64,000 nt of DNA, from contig CAIUWA010000009.1 of the NCBI GenBank assembly GCA_903902745.1, positions 1 to 64,000 on the forward strand, in the 5' to 3' direction. Source of the DNA: an uncultured Opitutia bacterium (GTDB lineage: Bacteria > Verrucomicrobiota > Verrucomicrobiia > Opitutales > Opitutaceae). Under the pieces are notes generated by a model. The model did no database searches. It saw only the letters and a list, made by a program, of their open reading frames with translations, and was not told the origin of the DNA. Position numbers and translations under genes: made by a program. Positions 7,542 to 15,553 of this stretch are shown one piece after another; position 1 is the stretch's first letter; each line of letters starts with the position of its first letter.

Positions 7542-9094
7542 GCTCCACCCTCCCCGCGCACGCCGGCCATCATCAGCCCCAGTTTTTGCTCGGTCGCGTC
7601 CGCCGGCGCCACCTCGCCAATGATTTCGCCGCCATTTATGACGAGAATGCGGTCGGCCAGCCCGAGGATTTCCTCCAGTTCCACGGAAACGATCAGCAGC
7701 GCCTTGCCGGCGTCGCGCAGTGCCACGAGTTTTTTGTGGATGAACTCGATCGCGCCGATGTCCACGCCGCGCGTCGGCTGGCCGATGAGCAACACGCTCG
7801 GGTCGGCGCCGATCTCCCGCGCCAGGACGAGCTTCTGCTGATTACCCCCCGAAAAGGCGGAGATCCGCAGCCGCGGGTTGGGCGGGCGCACATCGTAGGC
7901 TGCCATCTTTTCCTCGCAGCCGGCCAGGATGGCAGCGCGGTTGGTGGCGACACCACGGTTATAGGCCGGGCGGTCGTGATAGCCCAGAATCGCATTGGCC
8001 TGGGCCGCGAAACTCGTGACCAACCCCATGTGAAGGCGATCCTCGGGCACATGGGCCAGGCCCAGCCGGCGCCGCGCGCAGGGATCAAGCCCCTCGCGCA
8101 CGAGGTCGCGGTCCTGCAGCCGGATCTCGCCCCGGCTCGGGCTCCGGATGCCCGCGCACGCCTCCAGCAGCTCGGACTGGCCGTTGCCGGCCACCCCCGC
8201 GATGCCGACGATTTCTCCGGCGTGCAGTTCAAAATTAACTCCTTTGACCCGCGGTACGCCCCGGTCGTCCCGCACTTCCAGGTCCTGCACCGTGAGCAAC
8301 GGCGCTCCCGGCCGGGCCGGGCCTTTCGCCACCTGCAGCAACACCGCCCGACCGACCATTCTCTCGGCCAGATCGCGCAGCGAAGTTTCGCGCGTGGGCA
8401 CTGCCGCCACCACCGCGCCCTGCCGCATCACGGTCACCCGGTCGGTGACTGCCATGATCTCGCGTAGCTTGTGCGTGACGAGAATGACCGATTTCCCCTG
8501 CTCCCGGAGCCGCGCGAGCAAACGGAAAAGCTGGTCGGCCTCCTGCGGCGTGAGCACGGCCGTCGGCTCGTCGAGAATCAGGATCTCCGCCCGCCGGTAC
8601 AGCGCCTTCAGGATTTCCACGCGCTGCTGCAGTCCCACGGGCAACTCCGACACCACGGTCTCGAGCGGGACATCCAGTCCGTAGTCGCGCGCCAGCCGTT
8701 CGAGTTCGGTCCGGGCCGCGGCGAGACCTTGCGCGAGCAGCCGGCCGCCCTCGATCCCGAGCACGACGTTTTCCAGCACCGTGAAATTCTCCACGAGCAT
8801 GAAGTGCTGGTGCACCATGCCGATGCCCGCCGCAATCGCGGCCTGCGGCGAGTCGATCGCCACGGCGCGTCCGTTCACGAGGATCTCACCCGCGTCGGCC
8901 TGGTGAAATCCGTAGATGATGTTCATCAGCGTGGACTTGCCCGCGCCATTCTCGCCGATCAGCCCGTGGATGCTGCCCTTCGCCACGGCCAAGGAGATGG
9001 CCCGGTTCGCATGCACCGCACCGAACCGCTTGTCGATCGCGCGCAATTCCAGCGCCGGCGGAGCAGAATGGGTCGAAGGGGCGGTCATGGACAT
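7538..9094 (-). CDS. ABC transporter ATP-binding protein with two nucleotide-binding domains
   Basis: A 518-residue double ABC ATPase that drives nucleoside import (NupO/RbsA-like architecture). Domain 1 has Walker A GENGAGKST, signature LPVGLQQRVEI and Walker B ILDEPTAVL. Domain 2 (from about residue 265) has a degenerate Walker A GVAGNGQSE, signature SGGNQQKLVLAREI and GQPTRGVDI, as is usual for this family, in which the second site is often altered. The frame extends to 9169, but ATG 9094 (MSMTAPSTHS) fits the family start better. A large repeat block, 9095-9422, separates it from the binding-protein gene. Confidence 0.94.
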   Translation of the reverse strand: MSMTAPSTHSAPPALELRAIDKRFGAVHANRAISLAVAKGSIHGLIGENGAGKSTLMNIIYGFHQADAGEILVNGRAVAIDSPQAAIAAGIGMVHQHFMLVENFTVLENVVLGIEGGRLLAQGLAAARTELERLARDYGLDVPLETVVSELPVGLQQRVEILKALYRRAEILILDEPTAVLTPQEADQLFRLLARLREQGKSVILVTHKLREIMAVTDRVTVMRQGAVVAAVPTRETSLRDLAERMVGRAVLLQVAKGPARPGAPLLTVQDLEVRDDRGVPRVKGVNFELHAGEIVGIAGVAGNGQSELLEACAGIRSPSRGEIRLQDRDLVREGLDPCARRRLGLAHVPEDRLHMGLVTSFAAQANAILGYHDRPAYNRGVATNRAAILAGCEEKMAAYDVRPPNPRLRISAFSGGNQQKLVLAREIGADPSVLLIGQPTRGVDIGAIEFIHKKLVALRDAGKALLIVSVELEEILGLADRILVINGGEIIGEVAPADATEQKLGLMMAGVRGEGGA

Positions 9095-9182
9095 CTCGTT
9101 GCAGGCCTCATGCCCACTCTCGCAGCCGTTGGAGCGAAGTCTAGCCCGCAGGACGCCGATCATCGCCAATCACCCAAACCGG

Positions 9183-9339
9183 TTTTGGCCACGGTAAGGC
9201 ACGAGATGACACGAAAAAATCGGGTGACAGGGGACAGAAGTCGGGTGACGGAAAGACAGACGAGTATTTGTCCCCTGTCTCTTGTTGCCCTGTCTCCTGA
9301 TTGGCTTCCCGTCATTTCGTGCCTCTTGGTGGCAAAATT
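9183..9339. repeat. Large palindrome, GGCCAC-GGCAC-ATGACAC family
   Basis: The left arm (9183-9213: TTTTGGCCACGGTAAGGCAC then GAGATGACACG) pairs with the right arm (9310-9339: CGTCATTTCGTGCCTCTTGG then TGGCAAAATT). An inner hairpin is made by CAGGGGACAG (near 9227) and GTCCCCTGTC (near 9270). A second family member is at 42398-42557. Confidence 0.75.
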
Positions 9340-9373
9340 CCCGAGCCTGAAAGCAGACACGCGGCCGAAATGC

Positions 9374-9407
9374 CCCCAATTCCAAACTCCCAATACCCAA
9401 TTACCCG
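9374..9407. repeat. GGTAGTTGG-family block
   Basis: CCCCAATTCCAAACTCCCAA and the following TACCCAATTACCCG match the right arm of the 3236-3321 repeat and lie just after the binding-protein stop codon. Confidence 0.5.
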
Positions 9408-9422
9408 CGGGCCCGGCCCGCA

Positions 9423-10409
9423 TCACTGCGCCTTGTATTCCGAGACCTTGATCTTGCCGCTGATGATGTCGGTCTTCGCCTGGTTCAGCTTCGCTTCCAT
9501 CTCGGGTGTGATGAGCTTGCGGTTGTACTCGTCGAGCGAGTAGTCGACGCCCTCCTCCGCCAGGCCGAGCACGATCTGGCCGGCTTTCCACGTGTCGGCC
9601 TTGGCCATCGTGAACGCCTTGTAGACGGCGACATCGACGCGTTTCACGGCCGAGGTGAGCACACTGCCCGGATGAAGGTAATCCTGGTTGCTGTCGCAGC
9701 CGATGCTGAGCTTGCCCGCGTCCTTCGCGGCCTGCATGACGCCGATCCCGGTCGCACCCGCGGCATGAAAGACCACGTCCGCCCCGCGGCCAAACTGGCT
9801 CTTCGCCAGCTCCGCGCCCTTGGTCGGGTCGCCCCACGCCGCCGGCGTCGTCCCGGTCATGTTTTGAAACACCTCCGCCTTCGGATTCACGAAGTGCGCG
9901 CCCTCGGTGTAGCCCAGCGCGAATTTGCGGATGAGCGGGATGTCCATGCCGCCGACAAAGCCGACCTTGCCGGTCTTCGACGCCAGCGCCGCGGCCATCC
10001 CGCAAAGGAAGGAGGACTCCTGCTCGCGGAAGTTCACCGACTGCACATTCGGCAGGTCGACGACCGCATCGATGATCGTGAACTTCACCTCGGGAAACTG
10101 CTTCGCCACCTTCTCGACCGCGGAGGCCTGGGTGAAGCCGACCGCAACGATGATGGTCGCCCCGCGCTTGGCCAGCTGGGCCATGGCCTGCTCGCGCTGC
10201 GCGGCGTTGGAAATCTCAAATTCGCGGAAGGCGATGCCGGTGTCCTTCTTGAAACGCTCGGCCCCCTCGCTGGCAGACTGGTTGAATGACCGGTCGTTCT
10301 TCCCGCCGAAGTCATAGACGATGGCCGGCTGGAAGTCCTTCGTGGCGGCAGCGACCACTACGGCGGCGGATAGGAAAAAGAGGGCAAAAAGGCGGCGGGG
10401 AGAAGTCAT
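9423..10409 (-). CDS. BMP-family substrate-binding protein of nucleoside ABC transporter
   Basis: A 328-residue periplasmic binding protein of the Bmp/Med family, which binds nucleosides or purine-like ligands. After a signal peptide (MTSPRRLFALFFLSAAVVVA) come the family hallmarks AIVYDFGGKNDRSFNQSASEGAERF (the GxxDxSFN motif), VAVGFTQASAVEKVAKQFPEVKFTIID, and FVGGMDIPLIRKFALGYTEGAHF, with VVFHAAGATGIGVMQAAKDAGKLSIGCDSNQDYL later. No lipobox Cys is present, unlike many Gram-positive members. ATG 10409 was chosen over the upstream start because it begins the signal peptide. It is the first gene of the operon. Confidence 0.95.
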   Translation of the reverse strand: MTSPRRLFALFFLSAAVVVAAATKDFQPAIVYDFGGKNDRSFNQSASEGAERFKKDTGIAFREFEISNAAQREQAMAQLAKRGATIIVAVGFTQASAVEKVAKQFPEVKFTIIDAVVDLPNVQSVNFREQESSFLCGMAAALASKTGKVGFVGGMDIPLIRKFALGYTEGAHFVNPKAEVFQNMTGTTPAAWGDPTKGAELAKSQFGRGADVVFHAAGATGIGVMQAAKDAGKLSIGCDSNQDYLHPGSVLTSAVKRVDVAVYKAFTMAKADTWKAGQIVLGLAEEGVDYSLDEYNRKLITPEMEAKLNQAKTDIISGKIKVSEYKAQ

Positions 10410-10741
10410 CGGGAGTGGTGCTGTGAGCCTGCGTGGAATCGTTGCGGCATTCAATGACGGAACGGCGGTCGCGGCGACCGCCGGGCAATTGGTAGTTGGG
10501 AATTAGGAATTGGTAAATGCTAGCGCGCTGCGCGCCCCGGGATTGGAGTAGGAGCGCACCTTGCCCGTTCGACAAGCTCAGGGCCCCGAGCCAGTCGCGG
10601 GGTGTGCGCCCAAGAGGTTCGGCCTGATTGTGATCACAGCTTTGCGAACGCAAACCGGGCGCACAAAGTACGTCCCTACAAGAGGCAGGACCCACCGAAA
10701 CCAATTCCCAACTGCCAACTACCAATTCCCCGCGCGTCGCG
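10410..10741. other. 332-bp intergenic region of repeats upstream of the bmp operon
   Basis: No gene is seen. It holds an inverted pair of GGTAGTTGG-family blocks (10483-10518 and 10701-10730) enclosing other repeat-like pieces (GTTCGACAAGCTCAGGGCC near 10567). The promoter of the binding-protein gene must lie in the first part. I found no convincing purine riboswitch. Confidence 0.6.
10483..10730. repeat. Outer inverted pair of GGTAGTTGG-family blocks
   Basis: GGGCAATTGGTAGTTGGGAA at 10483 is the reverse complement, with few changes, of CCAACTACCAATTCCC at 10715-10730. The intervening 180 bp look like an insertion into, or between, two arms of one element. Confidence 0.55.
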
Positions 10742-11119
10742 CTACTTCTTATACCACGAGCCGTCCTCGTGCTGCAGCCAGACGCCGGCGGCGCTGTTGG
10801 CGGCGATCTGCTTGGCCCGGGCGCGGCCGACGCCATCGGGCGAGGCACCGGTCTGCTTGCCGATGGCAGCATAAACCGTCTCACGGTCGTGGTTTTCATC
10901 CGCCACCACGCTGGCGGCGTCACCCCCGCCACCCCGGACTTCGACGAGGCCGCGGTTATTTTCCCCAATGGCCCCGCCGGCCTTGAGCGAGTCGAGCTTC
11001 GGCAGGCGCTGCTCGATGCGGGCCTTCACGGCACCAAGATCCTCGGCGGCCCGGGTGATCGCCACCGTGGCGAAGAAAGCGCCGACAACAAAACACAGGC
11101 GGATAAGAATCGTTTTCAT
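10742..11119 (-). CDS. ydbL: YdbL family (DUF1318) periplasmic protein
   Basis: A 125-residue exported protein with signal peptide MKTILIRLCFVVGAFFATVAITRA. The mature part follows the DUF1318 pattern: AVKARIEQRLPKLDSLKAGGAIGENNRGLVEVRG, then NHDRETVYAAIGKQTGASPDGVGRARAKQIAANSAAGVWLQHEDGSWYKK, the conserved C-terminal G-x-W-L/IQ-x-x-D-G-x-W-Y-x-K end. In Escherichia coli YdbL modulates the YdbH-YnbE envelope bridge. Here it is the third gene of a ydbH-ynbE-ydbL operon in the same order. ATG 11119 marks the signal peptide. Confidence 0.9.
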   Translation of the reverse strand: MKTILIRLCFVVGAFFATVAITRAAEDLGAVKARIEQRLPKLDSLKAGGAIGENNRGLVEVRGGGGDAASVVADENHDRETVYAAIGKQTGASPDGVGRARAKQIAANSAAGVWLQHEDGSWYKK

Positions 11120-11144
11120 GGCGGTCAAAGGGGATGGACGGGGA

Positions 11145-11315
11145 TTATTTGAGCGTGGCGGACTTCTTGTCGATGTCGCCGAAAAAGTCATCCAGCGCCT
11201 TGTCCACCTTCACGTTCACGTCGACCACCGCGTGGACTTCGATCGGCTCCATTTTCACATGGATGCAACCGCTGGAAAAGCCGACGAGAACCAGAAGAAG
11301 CAGGCGTTGAAGCAT
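11145..11315 (-). CDS. ynbE: YnbE-like outer-membrane lipoprotein
   Basis: A 56-residue lipoprotein: a signal (MLQRLLLLVLVGFSSGC) with a lipobox-type Cys at residue 17, then CIHVKMEPIEVHAVVDVNVKVDKALDDFF, the beta-strand-rich YnbE pattern. In Escherichia coli, YnbE multimers cap YdbH at the outer membrane to build a lipid-transport bridge. The gene lies 25 bp upstream of ydbL and 167 bp downstream of ydbH. The upstream ATG at 11330 is possible, but MLQRLL fits better. Confidence 0.88.
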   Translation of the reverse strand: MLQRLLLLVLVGFSSGCIHVKMEPIEVHAVVDVNVKVDKALDDFFGDIDKKSATLK

Positions 11316-11384
11316 GGGAGGAAGTTTCAAGGTCAGACCGCAAAATGCAAACTAGGTTTCAATAACCGCAGAAGAGACGGATTG

Positions 11385-11478
11385 ATCGCGGAAGCGCGGA
11401 AACACGGAACGGCGGAGATGTTAGGATCCTCTCTTCCCCGCATTTTTCCGTTCTTCCGCACTTCCGCGATTCCGCGAT
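11385..11478. repeat. 94-bp inverted-repeat element without a gene (ATCGCGGAAG ends)
   Basis: The left end (ATCGCGGAAGCGCGGAA) faces an inverted right end (read inward ATCGCGGAATCGCGGAAG) around a GGATCC centre. The ends match those of the 449-bp element at 17422-17870 that carries a GxxExxY gene. It sits between ydbH and ynbE. Confidence 0.75.
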
Positions 11479-11482
11479 CCCT

Positions 11483-12736
11483 TCATTGTCCGTTTCCGAC
11501 CTTCACCTTCAGGCCTTCGTTGAGGCCGAGCCGCAGCACCTGGTTGAGCGGCCCGGCGACATTCACGGTGAAGGTTACGCGCTCGACCGCGCCGCCGGCC
11601 GCCGGCCGGGCCGCGAGTTCCACGAGCGCGGAACGCGGGGCATCCGGCCCGTCGGGATAAAGCTGCAGGCGCAGGTTTTCCACCGTCAGCAACTGGCGGC
11701 CCAGCTCAATCTCGTGCAACGTATCGTAGGCGGGATTCTCCGGGGAGAACCACCGCGCGACCGGCCCGAGCCAGGCGGGCAGCAGTGCAATCGTCCGGGG
11801 CATGCGCTGCGTGAGAAACCCGGGCGTGGCCGCCAGCCGGACGGTGGCCGGCGCCTCCGCCGATACGGTCAGCGAGCCGGCGCCCGGCTCGAAACCCGTC
11901 GCCGCGCTCCAGCGCAAAGCAATCCGCCCGTCCACGCGGCCATGCGCCTCTGCCAGTGCCTGCGGCACCAGCAGAGCCAGCTCCGCCAGCGCGACCTGCG
12001 AAAATTCGGCTGTCGCCTCCACCGCGGGTTTCGCCGGATTGAAACCGAAGGGCGCGAGCGAGACGTGCCCGCCCAGCACGTCGAGTTCCGCGCGCCGGAT
12101 TTCGAGCTGCCCGTCCGCCCCCCCCGCGATGTCCACCTGGAGATTGCGCGCCACGAGACCCGAGGCCTGCACGGAGCCAACCCGAATTTGCGCCGAGCGC
12201 ACGGCGACATCACCGGCGATCACCGCGAGTTCGCTCGTGACCGTGATCTCCGCCGCCTCCCAGCCCTGCATAACGCTGCGGGCGCTGCCGTTGGCCAACG
12301 TCGAAGTGACTGTGCCGGCAACCTCCGAGCCCTGCCAGGTGCCTTCACCGGCCAGGCGAATGTCGCCCGTCATCACCAAATCACCCGGGAGCGCTACGGA
12401 TCCCGCCTGCGCCGTCACGACTGGCAACCAGGATACCACCTCTGCGGTGCCTTCGACCACGTGCCACGTGCCCGCGGCGGTCGCCGATGGCAAAGTGGAC
12501 TCGACCCGCAGGACCAGCCCCGGCGCGGTGGTGGAAAGTTCCAGCTTGGTGCCCGCACCCTGAGTGGTGGCAGTTACGCGCCACGCAAAGGGAGGCAGCC
12601 CGGGCCATTCCCGCAGAATGAGGTTGCCTGACAAGTCGCCCGTGACCGGCGGAAAATTGAGCCCCGCGGCCAAGCCGGAAAGTGTGCCTCCCCAAGCCAG
12701 CATGGCGGCAAGGAGATGGCGGCGAGGCGAACGCAT
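11483..12736 (-). CDS. ydbH: Short YdbH-like AsmA-type intermembrane bridge protein
   Basis: A 417-residue protein with an N-terminal hydrophobic segment (HLLAAMLAWGGTLSGLAAGL), then mostly beta-strand sequence with the alternating pattern of AsmA/TamB-type grooves. The end (RVTFTVNVAGPLNQVLRLGLNEGLKVKVGNGQ) resembles the conserved C-terminus of the YdbH/DUF748-like family. Identification rests strongly on the following ynbE and ydbL genes, which keep the Escherichia coli order. Known YdbH is about 880 residues, so this one is half length and may span less of the periplasm or act as an oligomer. Function: phospholipid transport to the outer membrane, by homology. Confidence 0.75.
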   Translation of the reverse strand: MRSPRRHLLAAMLAWGGTLSGLAAGLNFPPVTGDLSGNLILREWPGLPPFAWRVTATTQGAGTKLELSTTAPGLVLRVESTLPSATAAGTWHVVEGTAEVVSWLPVVTAQAGSVALPGDLVMTGDIRLAGEGTWQGSEVAGTVTSTLANGSARSVMQGWEAAEITVTSELAVIAGDVAVRSAQIRVGSVQASGLVARNLQVDIAGGADGQLEIRRAELDVLGGHVSLAPFGFNPAKPAVEATAEFSQVALAELALLVPQALAEAHGRVDGRIALRWSAATGFEPGAGSLTVSAEAPATVRLAATPGFLTQRMPRTIALLPAWLGPVARWFSPENPAYDTLHEIELGRQLLTVENLRLQLYPDGPDAPRSALVELAARPAAGGAVERVTFTVNVAGPLNQVLRLGLNEGLKVKVGNGQ

Positions 12737-12801
12737 GCCGTCATAGATTCAACAAACGCGCAAAGGTTGCCAGCAGAAGCTTCCGTCGAAACGGCCGCAG
12801 C

Positions 12802-12896
12802 AGGTGGAACGCGTTGACCTCAACGCGTTGAGTGACTCCGTCAGCGATTAAACGATGGCGGCGTATATCAGCGCGTTGGGGTCAACGCGCTCCGCC
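12802..12896. repeat. Inverted repeat, GGTGGAACGCGTTG family
   Basis: The left arm 12802-12830 and the inverted right arm 12869-12897 agree in about 25 of 29 positions, and each arm is itself a small palindrome (GCGTTGACC/CAACGC). The right arm reaches the glgP stop codon. Further copies are at 19382-19458, 49666-49742 and a half copy at 34029-34060. Confidence 0.8.
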
Positions 12897-15437
12897 TCAC
12901 TTCACCGGCACGGCCGGCAGGCTCCAGATCTGTTCCGCATACTCCCGGATGGTGCGGTCGCTCGAAAACTTGCCCATCCGCGCGGTGTTGAGGATCGCCA
13001 TTTTCGCCCACTTGGCGCGATCGCGGTAAGCCGCGTCGACCCGCGCCTGGCAGTCGCTGTAGGAGCGGAAGTCGGCCAGTACCTTGAAGGGGTCGCCGCC
13101 GGCCAGCAGGCTGTGGTGCAGCGCACCAAAGCCCTGAGGCTCGTTGGGCGTGAAATAGCTCGAGCCGAGCCAGTCGATGATGGCCCGCAGTTCCTCGTCC
13201 GCATTGTAATAATCCCACGGGCGGTAGCCCTTGGCGTCGAGCGCGGCCACCTCGTCGACGTTCAGGCCGAAGATGAAGATGTTCTCGTCCCCCACCTCCT
13301 CCTTGATCTCGACATTGGCGCCGTCGAGCGTGCCGATCGTGAGCGAGCCATTGAGCGCGAGCTTCATGTTGCCCGTACCCGAGGCCTCCTTGCCGGCGGT
13401 GGAAATCTGCTCGGAGAGGTCGGAGGCCGGGATGATCTTCTCGGCCAGCGACACGCGGTAATTGGGCAGGAAGGCGACCTTGAGTTTGCCGCCGATGCGC
13501 GCGTCACCGTTGATGCGCGCGCCGATGGTGTTGATCGCGTAGATGATGTTCTTGGCGAGATCGTAGCCCGGCGCGGCCTTCGCCGCGAAGACGAAGACCC
13601 GCGGCACGATGTCCAGCGCCGGGTTCTGCAGCAGCCGGCGGTACAGCGCGAGGATGTGGAGCAGGTTCAAGTGCTGGCGCTTGTACTCGTGCAGCCGCTT
13701 GATCTGGACGTCGAAGAGCGCGTCCGCCGACACCTGGACCCCGCACTCGGCCTTGATGACGGCCGCGAGGTCGGCCTTGTTGGCGCGCTTGATGGCCATG
13801 AACTCGCGCTGGAACGCGGCATCGCCGGCGAACTTCCCCAGCTTCTGCAACAGGTCGAGGTCGCGCACCCAGGCGGTGCCGCCGAGCTTCTGCGTGATGA
13901 GCGCGGCCAGCCGCGGATTGCTCTTCAGCAGCCAGCGGCGCGGCGTGATGCCATTCGTCTTGTTCTGGAATTTGCCGGGATAGAGGGCGTCAAACTCGGG
14001 GAAGAGGTGCTTTTTCAGCAGGTCGGTATGCAGCGCCGCCACGCCGTTGACGGCATGGGAGCCCGCGACAGCCAGGTTGGCCATGCGCACCATGCGGCCG
14101 CCGTTTTCCTCGATCACGGAGCAGATGCGTTTCTTTTCGTCGTCGCCCGGCCAGTGGGCCTCGACCTCCTTCATCAGGCCCGCGTTGATTTCATAGATGA
14201 TCTGCAGGTGGCGCGGCAGCACGCGCTCGAACAGGGGCACGCCCCACTTCTCCAGCGCCTCGGGCAGCAGCGTGTGGTTGGTGTAGGCAAACGTGCGCGT
14301 TACGATCGCCCATGCCGCCGGCCAGGCCATGTTCTCCTCGTCGACGAGGATGCGCATGAGCTCGACCACGGCGATGGCCGGATGCGTGTCGTTGAGCTGC
14401 ACGGCCACCTTGTCGGCGAAGTTCGTCCACGAGTTCGCCGGCTGGCGGAGGTGGCGGCGGATGATGTCGCGCAGCGAGCAGGCGACGAAGAAATACTGCT
14501 GGACCAGGCGCAGCTCCTTGCCGTTCTCGGTCTTGTCGTTCGGGTAAAGCACCTTCGAAACGGTCTCGCCGACCGCCTTCTCGCGCACGGCCTCGACGTA
14601 GCCGCCGCTGTTGAACGCCGCGAGGTCGAAGTCCTCCGTCGACTTCGAGGCCCAGAGGCGCAGGAGGTTCACCGTCTTCGTGCCGTAGCCGGCCGTTGGG
14701 ATGTCATGCGGCACGCCCAGGATGGACTTCGTGTCGACCCAGCGCGGTCGGTAGTTGCCGCGGTCGTCAAAGACGTTTTCCACGCGGCCAAAGAGGCGGA
14801 CCTCCTGCGTGTATTCGGCGCGCATGATCTCCCACGGGTTGCCGAAGAGAATCCAGTTGTCCGGATGCTCGACCTGCTGGCCGTTGATGAACGCCTGCTT
14901 GAAGAGGCCGTATTCGTAGTAGATTCCGTAGCCGAGCGCCGGGTAGTCGAGCGTGGCCAGCGAATCGAGGAAGCAGGCCGCCAGCCGGCCGAGGCCGCCG
15001 TTGCCCAGGCCCATGTCGCCCTCGGCCTCGCGGATCTTTTCAAAATCCTGCCCAAGCGAGGTGAGCGCGGCCCGCGCGATGTCGTAATGGTCCGTGGCGA
15101 GCAGGTTGTTGCCGAAGAGGCGGCCCATGAGGTATTCGAGCGAAAAATAATAGATGCGGCGCACGTTCTTCGCGTTGTGCACGGCCTGCGTGGCGATCAT
15201 GCGCCCGTGAATCTGTTCGCGAATCGCCATGGCAGTGGCGATCCACCAGTCGCGCGACGTGGCCGAGCCGGTGTCGCGCGCCAGGGTCGACGTCAGCTGG
15301 CTGACGATGGCCTGGCGAAAGGCGACGACCGGATCGTCCTCCACCCGGCGGTGGGGCGCGGGGCCGGCGGCGGGCGCTTTCGGGGCCGGCGATTTCGGAG
15401 CGGAGGGCTTTTTCTTGGCTTTGGCGGTGGTCGGCAT
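12897..15437 (-). CDS. glgP: Glycogen/alpha-glucan phosphorylase
   Basis: An 846-residue GT35 phosphorylase that releases glucose-1-phosphate from glycogen or maltodextrin with pyridoxal phosphate. The catalytic core is clear: [12 protein letters not shown] (residues near 95), [56 protein letters not shown] and the PLP-lysine motif [28 protein letters not shown] near residue 690. The first 30 residues are a Lys/Ala/Pro-rich tail ([17 protein letters not shown]) not needed for catalysis. The length is normal for the family. No other glycogen genes are adjacent. Confidence 0.97.
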   Translation of the reverse strand: MPTTAKAKKKPSAPKSPAPKAPAAGPAPHRRVEDDPVVAFRQAIVSQLTSTLARDTGSATSRDWWIATAMAIREQIHGRMIATQAVHNAKNVRRIYYFSLEYLMGRLFGNNLLATDHYDIARAALTSLGQDFEKIREAEGDMGLGNGGLGRLAACFLDSLATLDYPALGYGIYYEYGLFKQAFINGQQVEHPDNWILFGNPWEIMRAEYTQEVRLFGRVENVFDDRGNYRPRWVDTKSILGVPHDIPTAGYGTKTVNLLRLWASKSTEDFDLAAFNSGGYVEAVREKAVGETVSKVLYPNDKTENGKELRLVQQYFFVACSLRDIIRRHLRQPANSWTNFADKVAVQLNDTHPAIAVVELMRILVDEENMAWPAAWAIVTRTFAYTNHTLLPEALEKWGVPLFERVLPRHLQIIYEINAGLMKEVEAHWPGDDEKKRICSVIEENGGRMVRMANLAVAGSHAVNGVAALHTDLLKKHLFPEFDALYPGKFQNKTNGITPRRWLLKSNPRLAALITQKLGGTAWVRDLDLLQKLGKFAGDAAFQREFMAIKRANKADLAAVIKAECGVQVSADALFDVQIKRLHEYKRQHLNLLHILALYRRLLQNPALDIVPRVFVFAAKAAPGYDLAKNIIYAINTIGARINGDARIGGKLKVAFLPNYRVSLAEKIIPASDLSEQISTAGKEASGTGNMKLALNGSLTIGTLDGANVEIKEEVGDENIFIFGLNVDEVAALDAKGYRPWDYYNADEELRAIIDWLGSSYFTPNEPQGFGALHHSLLAGGDPFKVLADFRSYSDCQARVDAAYRDRAKWAKMAILNTARMGKFSSDRTIREYAEQIWSLPAVPVK

Positions 15438-15553
15438 GCGAAAATTAAGGAGGAGAGAAACAGGAACCGTGCCAGCGCAGGCGGGCCGGTTCAGTTAGTA
15501 TCTGCGTGGGCGGGGCCAGAAAGGCAATGACGCCGGGGTTTGTCGCGCGAAAG

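Larger units (their letters stand above)
9095..9422. other. 328-bp gap in the ABC operon, filled by repeats
   Basis: No gene is seen. The gap between the binding protein and the ATPase holds the 9183-9339 palindrome and a GGTAGTTGG-family block at 9374-9407. It is transcribed if the operon is one unit, so the hairpins could act as mRNA-processing or attenuation structures that lower ATPase/permease levels relative to the binding protein. That role is inference. Confidence 0.6.

Noticed and set aside
6714-7841. A 375-codon plus-strand frame over the permease and ATPase genes
   Set aside because: It crosses two well-supported minus-strand genes and has no domain signature.
10410-10741. Purine riboswitch upstream of the nucleoside transporter operon
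   Set aside because: No conserved junction bases were found; the region is made of GGTAGTTGG-type repeats.
12855-15530. An 891-codon plus-strand open frame opposite glgP
   Set aside because: It is the antisense shadow of a highly conserved phosphorylase; its product is Arg/Asp/His-rich without domain features.
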